Origin: Planctomycetales bacterium
GTDB taxonomy: Bacteria > Planctomycetota > Planctomycetia > Planctomycetales > Planctomycetaceae
Length of the DNA: 64,000 nucleotides
Assembly: GCA_028285345.1 (NCBI GenBank)
Contig: JANQPT010000002.1
Span: 1 to 64,000 of the forward strand
Direction of reading: 5' to 3'
In this document: one piece after another, positions 34,304-43,367 of the stretch
Layout of the letters: each line of letters begins with the position of its first letter
How positions within the stretch are numbered: the first letter of the stretch is position 1
The notes under the pieces: generated by a model
What the model saw: the letters and a program-made list of their open reading frames with translations, nothing else
What the model was told of the DNA's origin: nothing
Databases searched by the model: none
Program-made: the position numbers and the translations under genes

Positions 34304-35998
34304 ATGACCGAGCAGACAACCACGACTGATTTGAACAAGTTCAGTTCCCGCATTACGCAGCCCAAATCACAGGGCGCTTCGCAAGCCATGCTGTACGGCA
34401 CCGGCATGACCGAAGAGGACATGAATAAGCCACAGGTCGGCATCGCCAGCGTCTGGTACGAAGGCAACACTTGCAATATGCATTTGCTCGATCTGGCTGC
34501 TAAGGTTAAAGAAGGGGTGACCGCCGCCGGGCTGGTCGGCATGCGGTTCAACACAATCGGTGTGAGCGACGGTATCTCAATGGGTACCTCGGGGATGAGC
34601 TATTCGCTGCAATCGCGAGACCTGATCGCCGACTCGATCGAGACGGTGATGGAGGCGCAGTGGTACGACGCCAACATCTCGATCCCCGGCTGTGACAAAA
34701 ACATGCCCGGCTGCCTGATCGCTATGGCACGCTGCAACCGGCCGTCGTTGATGATCTACGGCGGCACGATCAAGCCGGGCACGGCGGGCGGCTGCAAATT
34801 GGACATCGTCTCGGCGTTCCAAAGCTACGGGCAATACCTCAGTGGCAGCATCGACGAAGAGCAGCGGCGGGAAATCGTACGTAATTCCTGTCCCGGCGCG
34901 GGCGCATGCGGCGGCATGTACACCGCCAACACGATGGCCACCGCGATCGAGGCGATGGGGATGTCGCTTCCCTATAGTTCCTCCACGCCGGCGGAGGATC
35001 CCCGAAAGCTGGAGGAATGCCTGCAAGCGGGCGAAGCCATCAAGCTCTGCCTGGAACGGGACATCAAACCGAGCGACATCATGACCCGCGAGGCGTTCGA
35101 AAACGCGATGGTCGTGATTATGGCCTTAGGCGGCTCAACAAACGCCGTGCTGCATCTAATTGCGATGGCTCGCGCCGTCGACGTCCCGCTGACCATCGAC
35201 GACTTTCAGAGCGTCAGTGACCGGGTGCCCTATCTCGCCGATCTCAAGCCGAGCGGGCAGTACGTTGAAGAGGATCTGCACAATATCGGCGGCACACCGG
35301 GGGTCATGAAATATCTGCTCGCCGAGGGATTCCTCAAAGGCGACTTGCTCACCGTGACCGGCCGCACGGTCGCGGAGAATCTGGCCGAATTACCTGAGTT
35401 AAGCGCTGACCAGGATCTATTCCACACGATCGACAACCCGATCAAGCCGTCGGGCCACTTGCAGATTCTCAAGGGCAATTTGGCGCCCGAAGGGGCGGTC
35501 GCCAAGATCACAGGCAAGGAAGGCCAGCGGTTCAGCGGACCGGCCAAGGTTTATGACTGCGAAGAGGACATGTTGGCGGCGCTGGAACGTAAGGAAATCG
35601 AAAAAGGAGACGTCGTCGTCATCCGCTACGAAGGCCCGCAAGGCGGCCCCGGCATGCCAGAGATGCTCACGCCGACGTCGGCCATTATGGGCGCGGGATT
35701 GGGACAGCACGTGGCATTGATGACCGATGGACGCTTCTCGGGCGGTTCGCACGGGTTCATCGTGGGACACGTGACCCCCGAAGCCCAAGTCGGCGGCCCG
35801 ATCGGCCTGCTCAAAAACGGCGATATGGTCACGATCGACGCCGAACACAATACAATGAGCGTCGACCTCAGCGATCAAGAACTCGCCGACCGCCGATCGG
35901 CCTGGGTCGCCCCGCCGTTCAAGGCGACGCGGGGCACGCTCTACAAGTACATCAAAAACGTCAAGTCCGCTTCGGAAGGCTGCGTGACTGACGAATAA
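34304..35998 (+). CDS. ilvD: Dihydroxy-acid dehydratase
   Basis: A 564-residue enzyme of branched-chain amino acid synthesis that turns 2,3-dihydroxy-isovalerate (and the isoleucine precursor) into the 2-keto acid. It has full family length. Landmarks: [18 protein letters not shown], the iron-sulfur cluster cysteines in PGCDKNMPG and [17 protein letters not shown] plus a Cys in the N-terminal EGNTCNMH, and the C-terminal [19 protein letters not shown]. It binds a 2Fe-2S or 4Fe-4S cluster and magnesium. It stands alone, away from other ilv genes. The ATG has no obvious strong ribosome binding site. Confidence 0.96.
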   Translation: MTEQTTTTDLNKFSSRITQPKSQGASQAMLYGTGMTEEDMNKPQVGIASVWYEGNTCNMHLLDLAAKVKEGVTAAGLVGMRFNTIGVSDGISMGTSGMSYSLQSRDLIADSIETVMEAQWYDANISIPGCDKNMPGCLIAMARCNRPSLMIYGGTIKPGTAGGCKLDIVSAFQSYGQYLSGSIDEEQRREIVRNSCPGAGACGGMYTANTMATAIEAMGMSLPYSSSTPAEDPRKLEECLQAGEAIKLCLERDIKPSDIMTREAFENAMVVIMALGGSTNAVLHLIAMARAVDVPLTIDDFQSVSDRVPYLADLKPSGQYVEEDLHNIGGTPGVMKYLLAEGFLKGDLLTVTGRTVAENLAELPELSADQDLFHTIDNPIKPSGHLQILKGNLAPEGAVAKITGKEGQRFSGPAKVYDCEEDMLAALERKEIEKGDVVVIRYEGPQGGPGMPEMLTPTSAIMGAGLGQHVALMTDGRFSGGSHGFIVGHVTPEAQVGGPIGLLKNGDMVTIDAEHNTMSVDLSDQELADRRSAWVAPPFKATRGTLYKYIKNVKSASEGCVTDE

Positions 35999-36193
35999 GC
36001 CTGCGGCCGGGGGAGTAAAGACGCCGTCGCAGCCGTGGTTGAGGTTCGCGCAGTTGATCTAAGACATTCACTGCGGTGTATCCGCAGCTGAGCCTGGGAG
36101 TAACAAATCGCCACGTTTTTCGCTGAGTAGCTTAGCGGCCCAATTGAGCGGCCGTACACCACCAAACCTCTCAGCAAAATGAAAGGCGAAACA

Positions 36194-37252
36194 ATGTTTT
36201 CCCCCCAATCACGTAAAATGAACTTCGAGTCGCTGGAAGACCGGCGGCTGATGGCGGCCTCAATCGAACTAAATCAGTACGGCGGCATCGACGTCGAAGG
36301 CACCAACGCCAACGACTTGATCTCGTTCGATTACACCTACTCAGGCGGCCAAGTCGACCAAGTTGTCGCCACGGTTCGCGACTCGCTCGGCAATGTGCTG
36401 GAATCCGAAAGCTTTGACATCGAGGATGTCAACTGGGTGACGGCCCAGGGCTTCAACGGAAACGACGGCATCTACAATAACACCAGCTTGCTGATGGTCG
36501 CCCAAGGCGGCGCCGGGAACGACACGCTCGTCGGTGGCGGAATTCAGGACAACCTGTACGGCCAAGACGGTAACGACCAAATCTACGGTGGAGGCGGAAC
36601 GGACTACATCGTCGCCGGCAACGGAAACGACACGGTTTACGGCCAAACCGGCAATGACAACATTTACGGCGGCGCCGGGAATGACTATCTGCACGCCGGT
36701 TCCGGGAATGACAACGTCAACGGCGAAGCCGGGGCCGATTCGGTCTACGGCAGTACCGGAAACGATACGGTCACGGGCGGAACCGGAAACGACTACCTGT
36801 ACGGCTACACCGGAAACGACCGGCTTGAAGGGGGCGACGGCACCGACCGGCTGTACGGCCAAGACGGCGACGACGTGCTTCTCGGCGGCAATCACACCGA
36901 CTACATGTACGGTGGCAACGGCAACGACTACATGTATGGTCAAAGCGGCAGTGACTACCTCCGCGGCGACGCCGGCAATGATACGCTCTACGGTGAGTCC
37001 GGCAACGACACCTTGAGCGGCAGTGCCGGAAACGATTACCTGAGTGGCGGGTCCGGCAGCGATGGAATTTGGGGCGGGTCCGGAAACGATAACCTGCGTG
37101 GCAACTCCGGCAACGACAGCCTGTACGGCGGTTCGGGCAACGACAGCCTGCGGGGCGGGTCCGGCAGCGACTACTTCTCCGGCGGCAGCGGATTCGATCG
37201 CGCCTACGATTGGTGGTTCGAGTCGAGCAACAGCATTGAGTTGTTCATCTAA
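36194..37252 (+). CDS. Surface calcium-repeat (RTX-like) protein with LEDRRLM N-terminal signal
   Basis: A 352-residue protein. ATG at 36194 follows AAAGGCGA and yields FESLEDRRLMAAS, a variant of the LEPR-x-LL signal that marks many large exported planctomycete proteins. From about residue 110 it is built of roughly twenty hemolysin-type calcium-binding nonapeptides (GGxGxDxLxG, for example GNGNDTVYGQTGNDNIYGGA and NDYLSGGSGSDG), each half turn binding one calcium to make a parallel beta roll. It ends in a short hydrophobic tail (SSNSIELFI), as expected for nucleating the fold. Probably a secreted or cell-surface protein; no catalytic domain is present. Confidence 0.9.
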   Translation: MFSPQSRKMNFESLEDRRLMAASIELNQYGGIDVEGTNANDLISFDYTYSGGQVDQVVATVRDSLGNVLESESFDIEDVNWVTAQGFNGNDGIYNNTSLLMVAQGGAGNDTLVGGGIQDNLYGQDGNDQIYGGGGTDYIVAGNGNDTVYGQTGNDNIYGGAGNDYLHAGSGNDNVNGEAGADSVYGSTGNDTVTGGTGNDYLYGYTGNDRLEGGDGTDRLYGQDGDDVLLGGNHTDYMYGGNGNDYMYGQSGSDYLRGDAGNDTLYGESGNDTLSGSAGNDYLSGGSGSDGIWGGSGNDNLRGNSGNDSLYGGSGNDSLRGGSGSDYFSGGSGFDRAYDWWFESSNSIELFI

Positions 37253-37284
37253 TCCATCCAAGAAGTGAGTATTTCAGTGAGAAT

Positions 37285-37318
37285 GACCCCGTCCGCGCCA
37301 TTTGGCGTGGATGGGGTC
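37285..37318. terminator. Bidirectional hairpin between convergent genes
   Basis: GACCCCGTCCGCGCC at 37285-37299 pairs with GGCGTGGATGGGGTC at 37304-37318 around ATTT, 15 base pairs with two G-T pairs. It lies between the convergent RTX-like gene and the YheT-type gene, so it may end both transcripts, although no long T-run follows. Confidence 0.55.
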
Positions 37319-37339
37319 TACTGATTGCGATCAGCCGAT

Positions 37340-38314
37340 TTAGCGCGTCACCCACTCCACAACCCGCCAATCCATCCACCGCCGATCCCCATCATGTCCG
37401 TTGCGTGATAGATATCCCAGATGCCCGCCGGAAGGGGCGACATGAAGTTGGACCGCGCCGGGCAGTTTCAGTTCCTCGAATTGTTCAACCGGAACCAACG
37501 GGTCGTTCTTCGCCGTCAGGATCAAAGTCTCAACTTCAATCGCCGGCACAAACTGTGCGGCGCTGCAGCGGGCATAGTAGTTGGCGGCGTTTTGATACCC
37601 AGACATGGGGGCGGTGAACCAGTCGTCGAATTCCAGCAACCGACGCGGCTTGCGGGGAAATTGGAACCGCTCCGCAGGCAGCCGCTGTGACCGCTCCGTC
37701 ACTTGACGATAGAGCAGTGCGACAAAGTGCCGGTCGTAGAATCGAGTGAGTGGGCCGTTCAAAGCTCTGACGCTACGGGCCAAGTCGACCGGCGGATTAA
37801 CCGCCATCGCTCTGTCAAGCTGGGACGGCAGCGCAGAGGGATCTTCGCCCAGCATCTTTAGGACGATATTGGCGCTCAATGAGAAGCCAGCGATCGCCAT
37901 CGGGGAACCGGGACAGAGCTCACTGATTTCCCGCAGCGCCGCGAGCGCGTCCTCCGACCGCCCGGCATTATAAGGCTTTCGTGCCAGGCCGACTCCCGCG
38001 CCGCAATCGCGGTGATCCATGCGAAACACGCGCACGCCCACTTGGTTGAGTTTGCCGGCAATGCGGATCATGTAGGGGCTCTGGTGGCAGCCGGCCAAAC
38101 CATGAAGCAGCAACGCCACGCGCCCGCCGGGTTGCCAGTATTCAGGCTGGTCGTCGTGCAACACGACAATATCTCCGTCGGCCAGCGTCAGCCGGCGTTG
38201 CACGGCTCGATAAGGAAAACCGCCGCCCGGCAAGTAGTTTCCAGCCAACGTCTGCGAGTGTCCTCCGCGCAGCAGCGGATGCGGTTCGAATTCCGGAATG
38301 GTGTACGTTGGCAT
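37340..38314 (-). CDS. YheT-family alpha/beta hydrolase
   Basis: A 324-residue cytosolic hydrolase. It opens with the YheT pattern FEPHPLLRGGHSQTLAGNYL, followed by LLLHGLAGCHQSPYM (oxyanion loop), VFRMDHRDCGAG, the nucleophile elbow MAIAGFSLSANIVLKML (Ser in GFSLSAN), the acidic residue in LTAKNDPLVP and the His in SGGHLGYLS. All three catalytic residues are thus present. Family members are esterases or lipases of ill-defined substrate. The gene is convergent with the RTX-like gene, with a hairpin between, and divergent from the stress protein gene. Confidence 0.92.
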   Translation of the reverse strand: MPTYTIPEFEPHPLLRGGHSQTLAGNYLPGGGFPYRAVQRRLTLADGDIVVLHDDQPEYWQPGGRVALLLHGLAGCHQSPYMIRIAGKLNQVGVRVFRMDHRDCGAGVGLARKPYNAGRSEDALAALREISELCPGSPMAIAGFSLSANIVLKMLGEDPSALPSQLDRAMAVNPPVDLARSVRALNGPLTRFYDRHFVALLYRQVTERSQRLPAERFQFPRKPRRLLEFDDWFTAPMSGYQNAANYYARCSAAQFVPAIEVETLILTAKNDPLVPVEQFEELKLPGAVQLHVAPSGGHLGYLSRNGHDGDRRWMDWRVVEWVTR

Positions 38315-38407
38315 CGTCGCTGAAATTAGGGCCGGGCTGCTGTTGAAATCTATGACGTTTCACAAGTACGATGATAGGTGTTATAGCCGAGCAGCAAGGA
38401 GCCTGCC

Positions 38408-38875
38408 ATGATCGACTTAAAGCGCATCTTATTGCCGACCGACTTCAGCGCATACTCAGAACAGGCGATGACCTATGCCTGCGCGTTTGCCGAACAATTC
38501 GACGCGGAACTGCACCTGCTACACGTGCTGCAGGACTTGGTGGCCATCGTTCCCGAACCGGGTGTGGCCTTTCCGCCGCCGGGTGATTACATGGGCGAAA
38601 TGAAGACCAGCGCCGAGCAGGCACTCGCGCAGTTGCCCGACCCCGAGTGGGCCGCCGGACGGACCATCGTCCGCGAGACGCGACAAGGACCGCCTTTCTT
38701 GGAAATCATCCGCTACGCAAAAGAGCAAGAGATCGACATGATCGTCCTGGGGACTCACGGCCGCGGCGGTTTGGCACACGTCCTCTTGGGTAGCGTCGCG
38801 GAAAAAGTCGTCCGCAAAGCTCCCTGCCCCGTGCTGACTGTGCGTCCCGGCGAGCATGAATTTGTGATGCCGTGA
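38408..38875 (+). CDS. Universal stress protein UspA family
   Basis: A 155-residue cytosolic protein with the single-domain Usp fold. It starts KRILLPTDFSAYSEQAM and ends with the ATP-binding signature GTHGRGGLAHVLLGSVAEKV followed by PCPVLTVR, so it should bind ATP. Usp proteins are induced under starvation and stress and act as regulators or chaperone-like factors. AAGGAG stands just ahead of ATG. The gene is monocistronic and convergent with the methyltransferase gene, whose stop lies 27 bp away. Confidence 0.94.
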   Translation: MIDLKRILLPTDFSAYSEQAMTYACAFAEQFDAELHLLHVLQDLVAIVPEPGVAFPPPGDYMGEMKTSAEQALAQLPDPEWAAGRTIVRETRQGPPFLEIIRYAKEQEIDMIVLGTHGRGGLAHVLLGSVAEKVVRKAPCPVLTVRPGEHEFVMP

Positions 38876-38901
38876 GTGCCGGCGAGTTTTGAAACACAAT
38901 A

Positions 38902-39741
38902 TCAGCGGCCGCCGGCTTTTGCACCAGCCTTCGCCTTAGCTGGTTTCTCGGCCTGTTTTTCAAAGACAACGATGTGCTGCCACGGCAGCACGTCGATCGT
39001 CTTGGACCATTTCAGGCCGAATTCCTCCTGGCCGATTTCCCGTTTGACTTGCGCCTCGCTCATCTTGTGCACGAGTTTGATCGGCACGTCTGGATCTTCC
39101 ATTCGATACTCGACGAACACCACCCGGCCGCCCGGTTTCATTGATTTGGCGATTTCACGCATCATCTCAAACGGATGGCTGAACTCATGATACACGTCGA
39201 CCATGATCGCCAAGTCCGCACATTTCGGGTCCAGGCCGGGTGATTTGACCTTTCCCAGCACGGGTTTGATATTCGTAACGCCAAGTCGTTTGCATTTGGC
39301 CTTCATTGCATCGAGCATCTCTTGCTGAACGTCGACTGCCAAGACTCGGCCTTTGGCGCCGATCTTTTCGGCCATCAGCACCGAGATGACGCCGCTGCCG
39401 GCTCCGATATCGGCAACCACCATGCCCGGCTTGAGCTCCAGCGCTTCGATCAGCTTCGATGTCGACTCCTCTCGTTCCCGTTCGCGGCGTTCCAGCCATG
39501 GAATGCCGCCGAATCCCATCACGTGCGCGATTTCGCGCCCCATATAGAACTTGCCGATACCGTTGGGATCGTGATCTTTGCGGAACGTGTACCGAGGATT
39601 GGCCTTCTTTTCCGCAAGATCCTCCCCCGCTTTGTCGTCACCGCTTGCCGATAGCGGCTGGAGCGCCGTCCCCAGCAGCACTGTCGCAATCCAAGAAAAC
39701 CGCGATGTTCTTCGAGGCATCGAGATGAATCTGCCAGCCAT
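38902..39741 (-). CDS. Exported class I SAM-dependent methyltransferase
   Basis: A 279-residue protein with a signal peptide (FSWIATVLLGTALQPLSASG), unusual for an enzyme that uses cytosolic SAM. The catalytic domain is a normal Rossmann methyltransferase: MVVADIGAGSGVISVLMAEK (motif I), VLAVDVQQEMLDAMKAK (motif II), CADLAIMVDVYHEFSHP and MREIAKSMKPGGRVVFVEY. It belongs to the UbiE-like group with NPRYTFRKDHDPNGIGKFYM in front, a type common in Planctomycetes. The ribosome binding site is GAGGAG. The gene follows the Trm112-like gene by 30 bp and the isomerase gene further upstream, so the three may form one transcript. Confidence 0.85.
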   Translation of the reverse strand: MAGRFISMPRRTSRFSWIATVLLGTALQPLSASGDDKAGEDLAEKKANPRYTFRKDHDPNGIGKFYMGREIAHVMGFGGIPWLERREREREESTSKLIEALELKPGMVVADIGAGSGVISVLMAEKIGAKGRVLAVDVQQEMLDAMKAKCKRLGVTNIKPVLGKVKSPGLDPKCADLAIMVDVYHEFSHPFEMMREIAKSMKPGGRVVFVEYRMEDPDVPIKLVHKMSEAQVKREIGQEEFGLKWSKTIDVLPWQHIVVFEKQAEKPAKAKAGAKAGGR

Positions 39742-39771
39742 GATTCCGCTCCTCTAATCGATCACGAGCCT

Positions 39772-40020
39772 CTAGCCGGCAGCCGCGACCTCTCCGGTCT
39801 TGGGATCGCGACCATGCCGCGACATGGTATCCGACCATTCCTCCGGCGACAGTTCGACCGCTTCATCGGCCAGCATGATCGGGATGTCGTCTTTGACGGC
39901 ATATTTCAGCCGCGACTCAGGGTCGACGCTGACCAGTCCGCCACCATCCAGCACCAATGCCGATTTGGTTTTGGGACAGACCAGCTTGATCTTTTCCAAT
40001 GTTTCTTGAGTAAAAGCCAT
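39772..40020 (-). CDS. Trm112-like small protein
   Basis: A cytosolic protein of 82 residues with the Trm112 outline: LEKIKLVCPKTKSALVLDGG at the start, then LKYAVKDDIPIMLADEAVEL. Trm112 proteins bind methyltransferases and are often zinc proteins, but this one has a single Cys (CPKTKS), so it cannot hold zinc alone. ATG at 40020 is chosen because it gives the standard family start; the frame runs on to 40173 without family likeness. It lies 30 bp upstream of a methyltransferase gene, which is suggestive, but that enzyme has an export signal, so direct partnership is doubtful. Confidence 0.8.
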   Translation of the reverse strand: MAFTQETLEKIKLVCPKTKSALVLDGGGLVSVDPESRLKYAVKDDIPIMLADEAVELSPEEWSDTMSRHGRDPKTGEVAAAG

Positions 40021-40094
40021 CGTCAATTCGTCGCGGCCGGAAGACCGCCTTTCGACTTTGCGGACTATCTTGAAGGGTGATGATCGGTGAATGA

Positions 40095-41108
40095 TCAGAA
40101 ACCGCGCGCAGCGCGGATATGCTCGAATCCTCTCAAATCGTAGTCGATGCCCACGTAATCCAGCAATGAACAAAGTCCCCGGCAGGCAACGCCCAAACCG
40201 TCGGGACCGCTGTATCCGCCGAACTGGCCGCCTCCCTTGAGGTGCGGTTCCAGCTCCAAGAATACGCCCGGCACACCCAGTTTCTTCATTTTGCGCTCCA
40301 ATCGTCCGACATGCGCGCGGAAGTCGCGCAGGATCGCCTCGTGCCCGGTGTCGCCCACGTTCGCGGGCACAAAGTTCTTTAAGCGTTCTTCATCGACGAC
40401 ACCGGACCACGTCAATTTGGGATCGACCGCGTAGTCCTTGATGTGCATCCAGCCAATGTATTTGCGCATCGCCTTGTATTCCGCAAAACAATCCACCGGG
40501 CTGAGGTTTTGGCAACACAGATTTCCACCGTCAAAAATGCAGACCATGTGCGGACTGTTCACCTGTTTGGAGAGCGCCGCCAACAGCCGTCCATTTTGGC
40601 CGATCAAATTGGCTTCCACTTCCAGCCCGAAGATCACGCCCGCCTTTCCGCATTGTTCCACGATTTGGCTGAGCTGGTCGACCGCCTGCGGAACGTGGTC
40701 CCAGGGATCCGTTCCGGCGGGATGGTAAAACGAAAAACCGCGAATTAATTTGGTCCCCAGTTGATGCGCCCGGTCGATCGAAGTCTGAACTTCGCCCGAC
40801 AAGTATTTTTTGAAGGGGACAAAGCGATTGTGCGTGCCGTCGTCAACGTCGAGCAGCTTGACCTTGCCGATTGGTGAGCCGATGCTGGTGACTCCCATCC
40901 CGTAATCGGCGTGAATCTTGTTGAGCTTTTTGATCTCAGCTTTGTTGAGCGCCATCACGTGTTTGACACTGCCTGAAATATCGACGAAGCGCGGGCTGTA
41001 ATACTCAAGTCCCAGCGCCGCAAGCGTCGCCATTTGTTCCACCGCGGTCTTGGAAACGGCGCCTTCATCGGCAAAGGCGCTGAGGATGATCTTCGGGTTG
41101 TCGGGCAT
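40095..41108 (-). CDS. TIM-barrel protein, sugar phosphate isomerase/epimerase family
   Basis: A cytosolic protein of 337 residues of the xylose isomerase-like fold. Visible pieces are [75 protein letters not shown] (Glu ligand), [14 protein letters not shown] (Asp ligand), [13 protein letters not shown] (His ligand) and [18 protein letters not shown] (Glu ligand). The group is frequent in Planctomycetes and may act on inositol or hexose derivatives. It lies upstream of the Trm112-like gene by about 75 bp on the same strand and could start that operon. Confidence 0.88.
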   Translation of the reverse strand: MPDNPKIILSAFADEGAVSKTAVEQMATLAALGLEYYSPRFVDISGSVKHVMALNKAEIKKLNKIHADYGMGVTSIGSPIGKVKLLDVDDGTHNRFVPFKKYLSGEVQTSIDRAHQLGTKLIRGFSFYHPAGTDPWDHVPQAVDQLSQIVEQCGKAGVIFGLEVEANLIGQNGRLLAALSKQVNSPHMVCIFDGGNLCCQNLSPVDCFAEYKAMRKYIGWMHIKDYAVDPKLTWSGVVDEERLKNFVPANVGDTGHEAILRDFRAHVGRLERKMKKLGVPGVFLELEPHLKGGGQFGGYSGPDGLGVACRGLCSLLDYVGIDYDLRGFEHIRAARGF

Positions 41109-41271
41109 CGGCGGAAAACATCTTTCTGGCTGGGTCTATTGTGTCGCTTGGTGATCGTATCACAACGGCGCTCCCAGGATTGTAGAGAATCAGCGAACCA
41201 GGTAAAGCAAGCGTCAAAAGTTGCCCGGCGAAATGCCATGTGATGCCGGCAAGCCGCGGATCCGATGGCCG

Positions 41272-41314
41272 CAAAGAAAAGCAAGAGAGCAACGGCCGAT
41301 GACCGTTGCTCTCT
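41272..41314 (-). terminator. Rho-independent terminator of the BBP7 gene
   Basis: GAGAGCAACGG pairs perfectly with CCGTTGCTCTC around a short loop at about 41286-41313. Read on the minus strand the stem is followed by TTGCTTTTCTTT. It lies about 70 bp beyond the stop of the BBP7 barrel gene. Confidence 0.8.
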
Positions 41315-41385
41315 GCGGTTGCGTGCAACTAAGGACGAATTGTGAAACTGACGCGAAAGTGTCTGCGGCCACCCGAGGGCGTGCT

Positions 41386-42822
41386 CTAGTGAATCCACGT
41401 GAAACCGGCGACCATGCCGCCGATGTGCCAGTTGCTTCGGCTTTGATTGAGCTTGGGCAGCGGGGCGTCGTATTGCACCGCTTCCGTGGCCCGTGCGATG
41501 TCCCAAGCTTGCGTGAATTGGTAGCCGATCCGAAACTTGGAATCCTTGAAGCCGGGAATTCTGCTCACGATCGGCAAGTTTTGCATGATTGGCAGTTCGG
41601 CCATGAAGGAGGCTTCGATCACCGGCGAGAATTCCACTCCTCTGTCCCGCAGACTGGCGGCATTCGGGTCGCCGTTGAAGACCGGAAAAGCGTCGAAGTT
41701 CGTCGCAATTCCGTAGTTCGTCACGTCCAGTCTCCGCCGTTCGAAGTTGACGGTAAACGCTCCCTTGACTTCGGTTGTCAGCAAGAGCTTTTCGCCGCCG
41801 AGTCTCCACCGCAATCCGACTTGAGGACCGACCAAATGGCTGGTCAGTTTGCTGTTCAGACGCATGGTGTAGGCGTCAACGATATAGGCTCGTCCGCCAC
41901 CGACCACTGGAGCGGTGAGTCCGCTATCATTGCCGATGAGACCGAAGTTTTCGTTGATTCCCAGGTACATCACGCCGATCATTGCGTGGAAATTGTTCAT
42001 GCCGTCGTTGGAGCCAAGCGGCGTTGTGATAAAGTTCGCCTGTGCCCCCCACGCCTTGCTGTCAAAGGTCATGAGAAAGCCTTCGTCGAAGACCAGTCTC
42101 CCGTAGTCCGGAAAGGCATCGAAGAAAAACGTATCGGCGCTGTCCTCGCCGACGCTCGCAGTGACGTCGAAAAACCGATCGATCGTGCCTGCCGGATTCT
42201 CGACGACCTGTTGATCACCGGCGGTATAGAAACCCGTGACTTCGAAGCCGCTGTCATCGGCTTGAACTGCACCGAATCTTGCGATAAATCCGGGCCGTGT
42301 CTCGTCGGCACCGAACTCTTCGGTCGTATGCCGGGAGTCCGGGAGAATCTTCGTTGAAATGTCTTCCGGTGTACCGACGAAAATCCGCCCGAGCCCAGAA
42401 TAAGCGGTGCGGGCATTCGCGAACGGCAGCCCGATAAATCCACCCTCTGTTCCGCTCTTGGGCCGTTTCAGCGTGGCGCTGAAGTAGTCGAGCCCGAAGA
42501 AGTACTCCGTCTGGCGATTGTTCACCTTGCGGTACCAGAGACCGTTGTCCCAGTACGTTTGGTCAAACGAATAGTCATACGGCGAAACTTCCGGCCACGG
42601 CTGGACCGGGTACGCGCCGTACGCATTTGAATATCCAGTGAAGATCGCAGCATCCGCCGGTGAACCGGTTTGAACCTGCGCTGTTTCCCCACCTGCACTT
42701 GTTCGATAGATACCCGCGTCCTGCGTAGCATCCGAACCGTAGTCTTGAGCCGGGGCCGTCGCAACGCAGGCCGCGTTGACCAACAGCGCCAGAACCCATT
42801 TCGACCAGTGTTGCATCCGCAT
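41386..42822 (-). CDS. BBP7-family outer membrane beta-barrel protein
   Basis: A 478-residue outer membrane protein. ATG at 42822 is chosen because AAGGA precedes it and the signal peptide (WSKWVLALLVNAACVATAPAQD) then begins close to the N-terminus. The pattern matches BBP7 porins, a planctomycete-specific group: YYFGLDYFSATLKRPK at the start of the barrel, GRAYIVDAYTMRLNSKLTS, LVGPQVGLRWRLGGEKLLL, VEFSPVIEASFMAELPIM, FRIGYQFTQAWDIARATEAV and the final strand WHIGGMVAGFTWIH ending in an amphipathic segment. Its role may be a porin or adhesin-like surface barrel; the substrate is unknown. Confidence 0.88.
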   Translation of the reverse strand: MRMQHWSKWVLALLVNAACVATAPAQDYGSDATQDAGIYRTSAGGETAQVQTGSPADAAIFTGYSNAYGAYPVQPWPEVSPYDYSFDQTYWDNGLWYRKVNNRQTEYFFGLDYFSATLKRPKSGTEGGFIGLPFANARTAYSGLGRIFVGTPEDISTKILPDSRHTTEEFGADETRPGFIARFGAVQADDSGFEVTGFYTAGDQQVVENPAGTIDRFFDVTASVGEDSADTFFFDAFPDYGRLVFDEGFLMTFDSKAWGAQANFITTPLGSNDGMNNFHAMIGVMYLGINENFGLIGNDSGLTAPVVGGGRAYIVDAYTMRLNSKLTSHLVGPQVGLRWRLGGEKLLLTTEVKGAFTVNFERRRLDVTNYGIATNFDAFPVFNGDPNAASLRDRGVEFSPVIEASFMAELPIMQNLPIVSRIPGFKDSKFRIGYQFTQAWDIARATEAVQYDAPLPKLNQSRSNWHIGGMVAGFTWIH

Positions 42823-43367
42823 CAGATTATCCTTACTTAAACGCATGGTCTGCATTCAAGAACAACGCCAGTCCTTACATCCAATCGCAACTGGCGTACG
42901 AGTAGTTCGTCCTGCGGTTTGTATCGGTCAGGGAACTTGGCATTCTGTAGCGATTGTCCCGAAATTATCCATTCTTCAGCTTGCTCCACATGTGCGAATC
43001 GTGCTGATCGAATCAAACGTGGCGGTTGCAGCGGATGCATCTCACAATTCGCTCACGAGTATGGCAGGCGCGTAAGCAACGTTAGTGATTACGGTTATGG
43101 CCGCAATCATTCGACCGAGCGCAGCCTGCCACGTCCAACTATTGAGACGCCAGCCGGCAAACCGTGCAACGCAATTTCATCTTGACACCGATTTCGACCA
43201 CTGACGACATCTTTGCGCCAAGATCACGATTTATCGCAAACGAAACGCAGAGGATTTCACTCGCGGCCGCAAGCAGTCGGCTTGGGATTCGCCGAAATCC
43301 GTGTGCATCCGTGGCGACATCCTATGTCAATCTTGGTTGCGGCTCCGCCGATCTGGATTGAAGCGGT
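42823..43367. other. Long intergenic region with a dispersed repeat
   Basis: A 545-base gap upstream of the BBP7 gene and downstream of the UxaA gene. The only recognised element is the repeat at 43258-43291. No RNA gene or coding character was seen in the remainder. Confidence 0.5.
43258..43291. repeat. Dispersed 33-34 bp repeat, copy 2
   Basis: CACTCGCGGCCGCAAGCAGT and the following GGCTTGGGATTCG match the copy at 29361-29393 except for a few substitutions and one inserted G. Both copies lie in intergenic DNA with the same plus-strand orientation. Confidence 0.75.

Noticed and set aside
36560..37190. Regularly spaced repeats that could suggest a CRISPR array.
   Set aside because: They are in-frame nonapeptide codons (GGxGxD) of a coding gene and no cas gene is nearby. 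No CRISPR array is seen in the window.
36341..37261. Long minus-strand open frame (306 codons) rich in Val/Ala.
   Set aside because: It is the antisense of the calcium-repeat gene; its repetitive Val/Ala composition follows from the repeats on the other strand.
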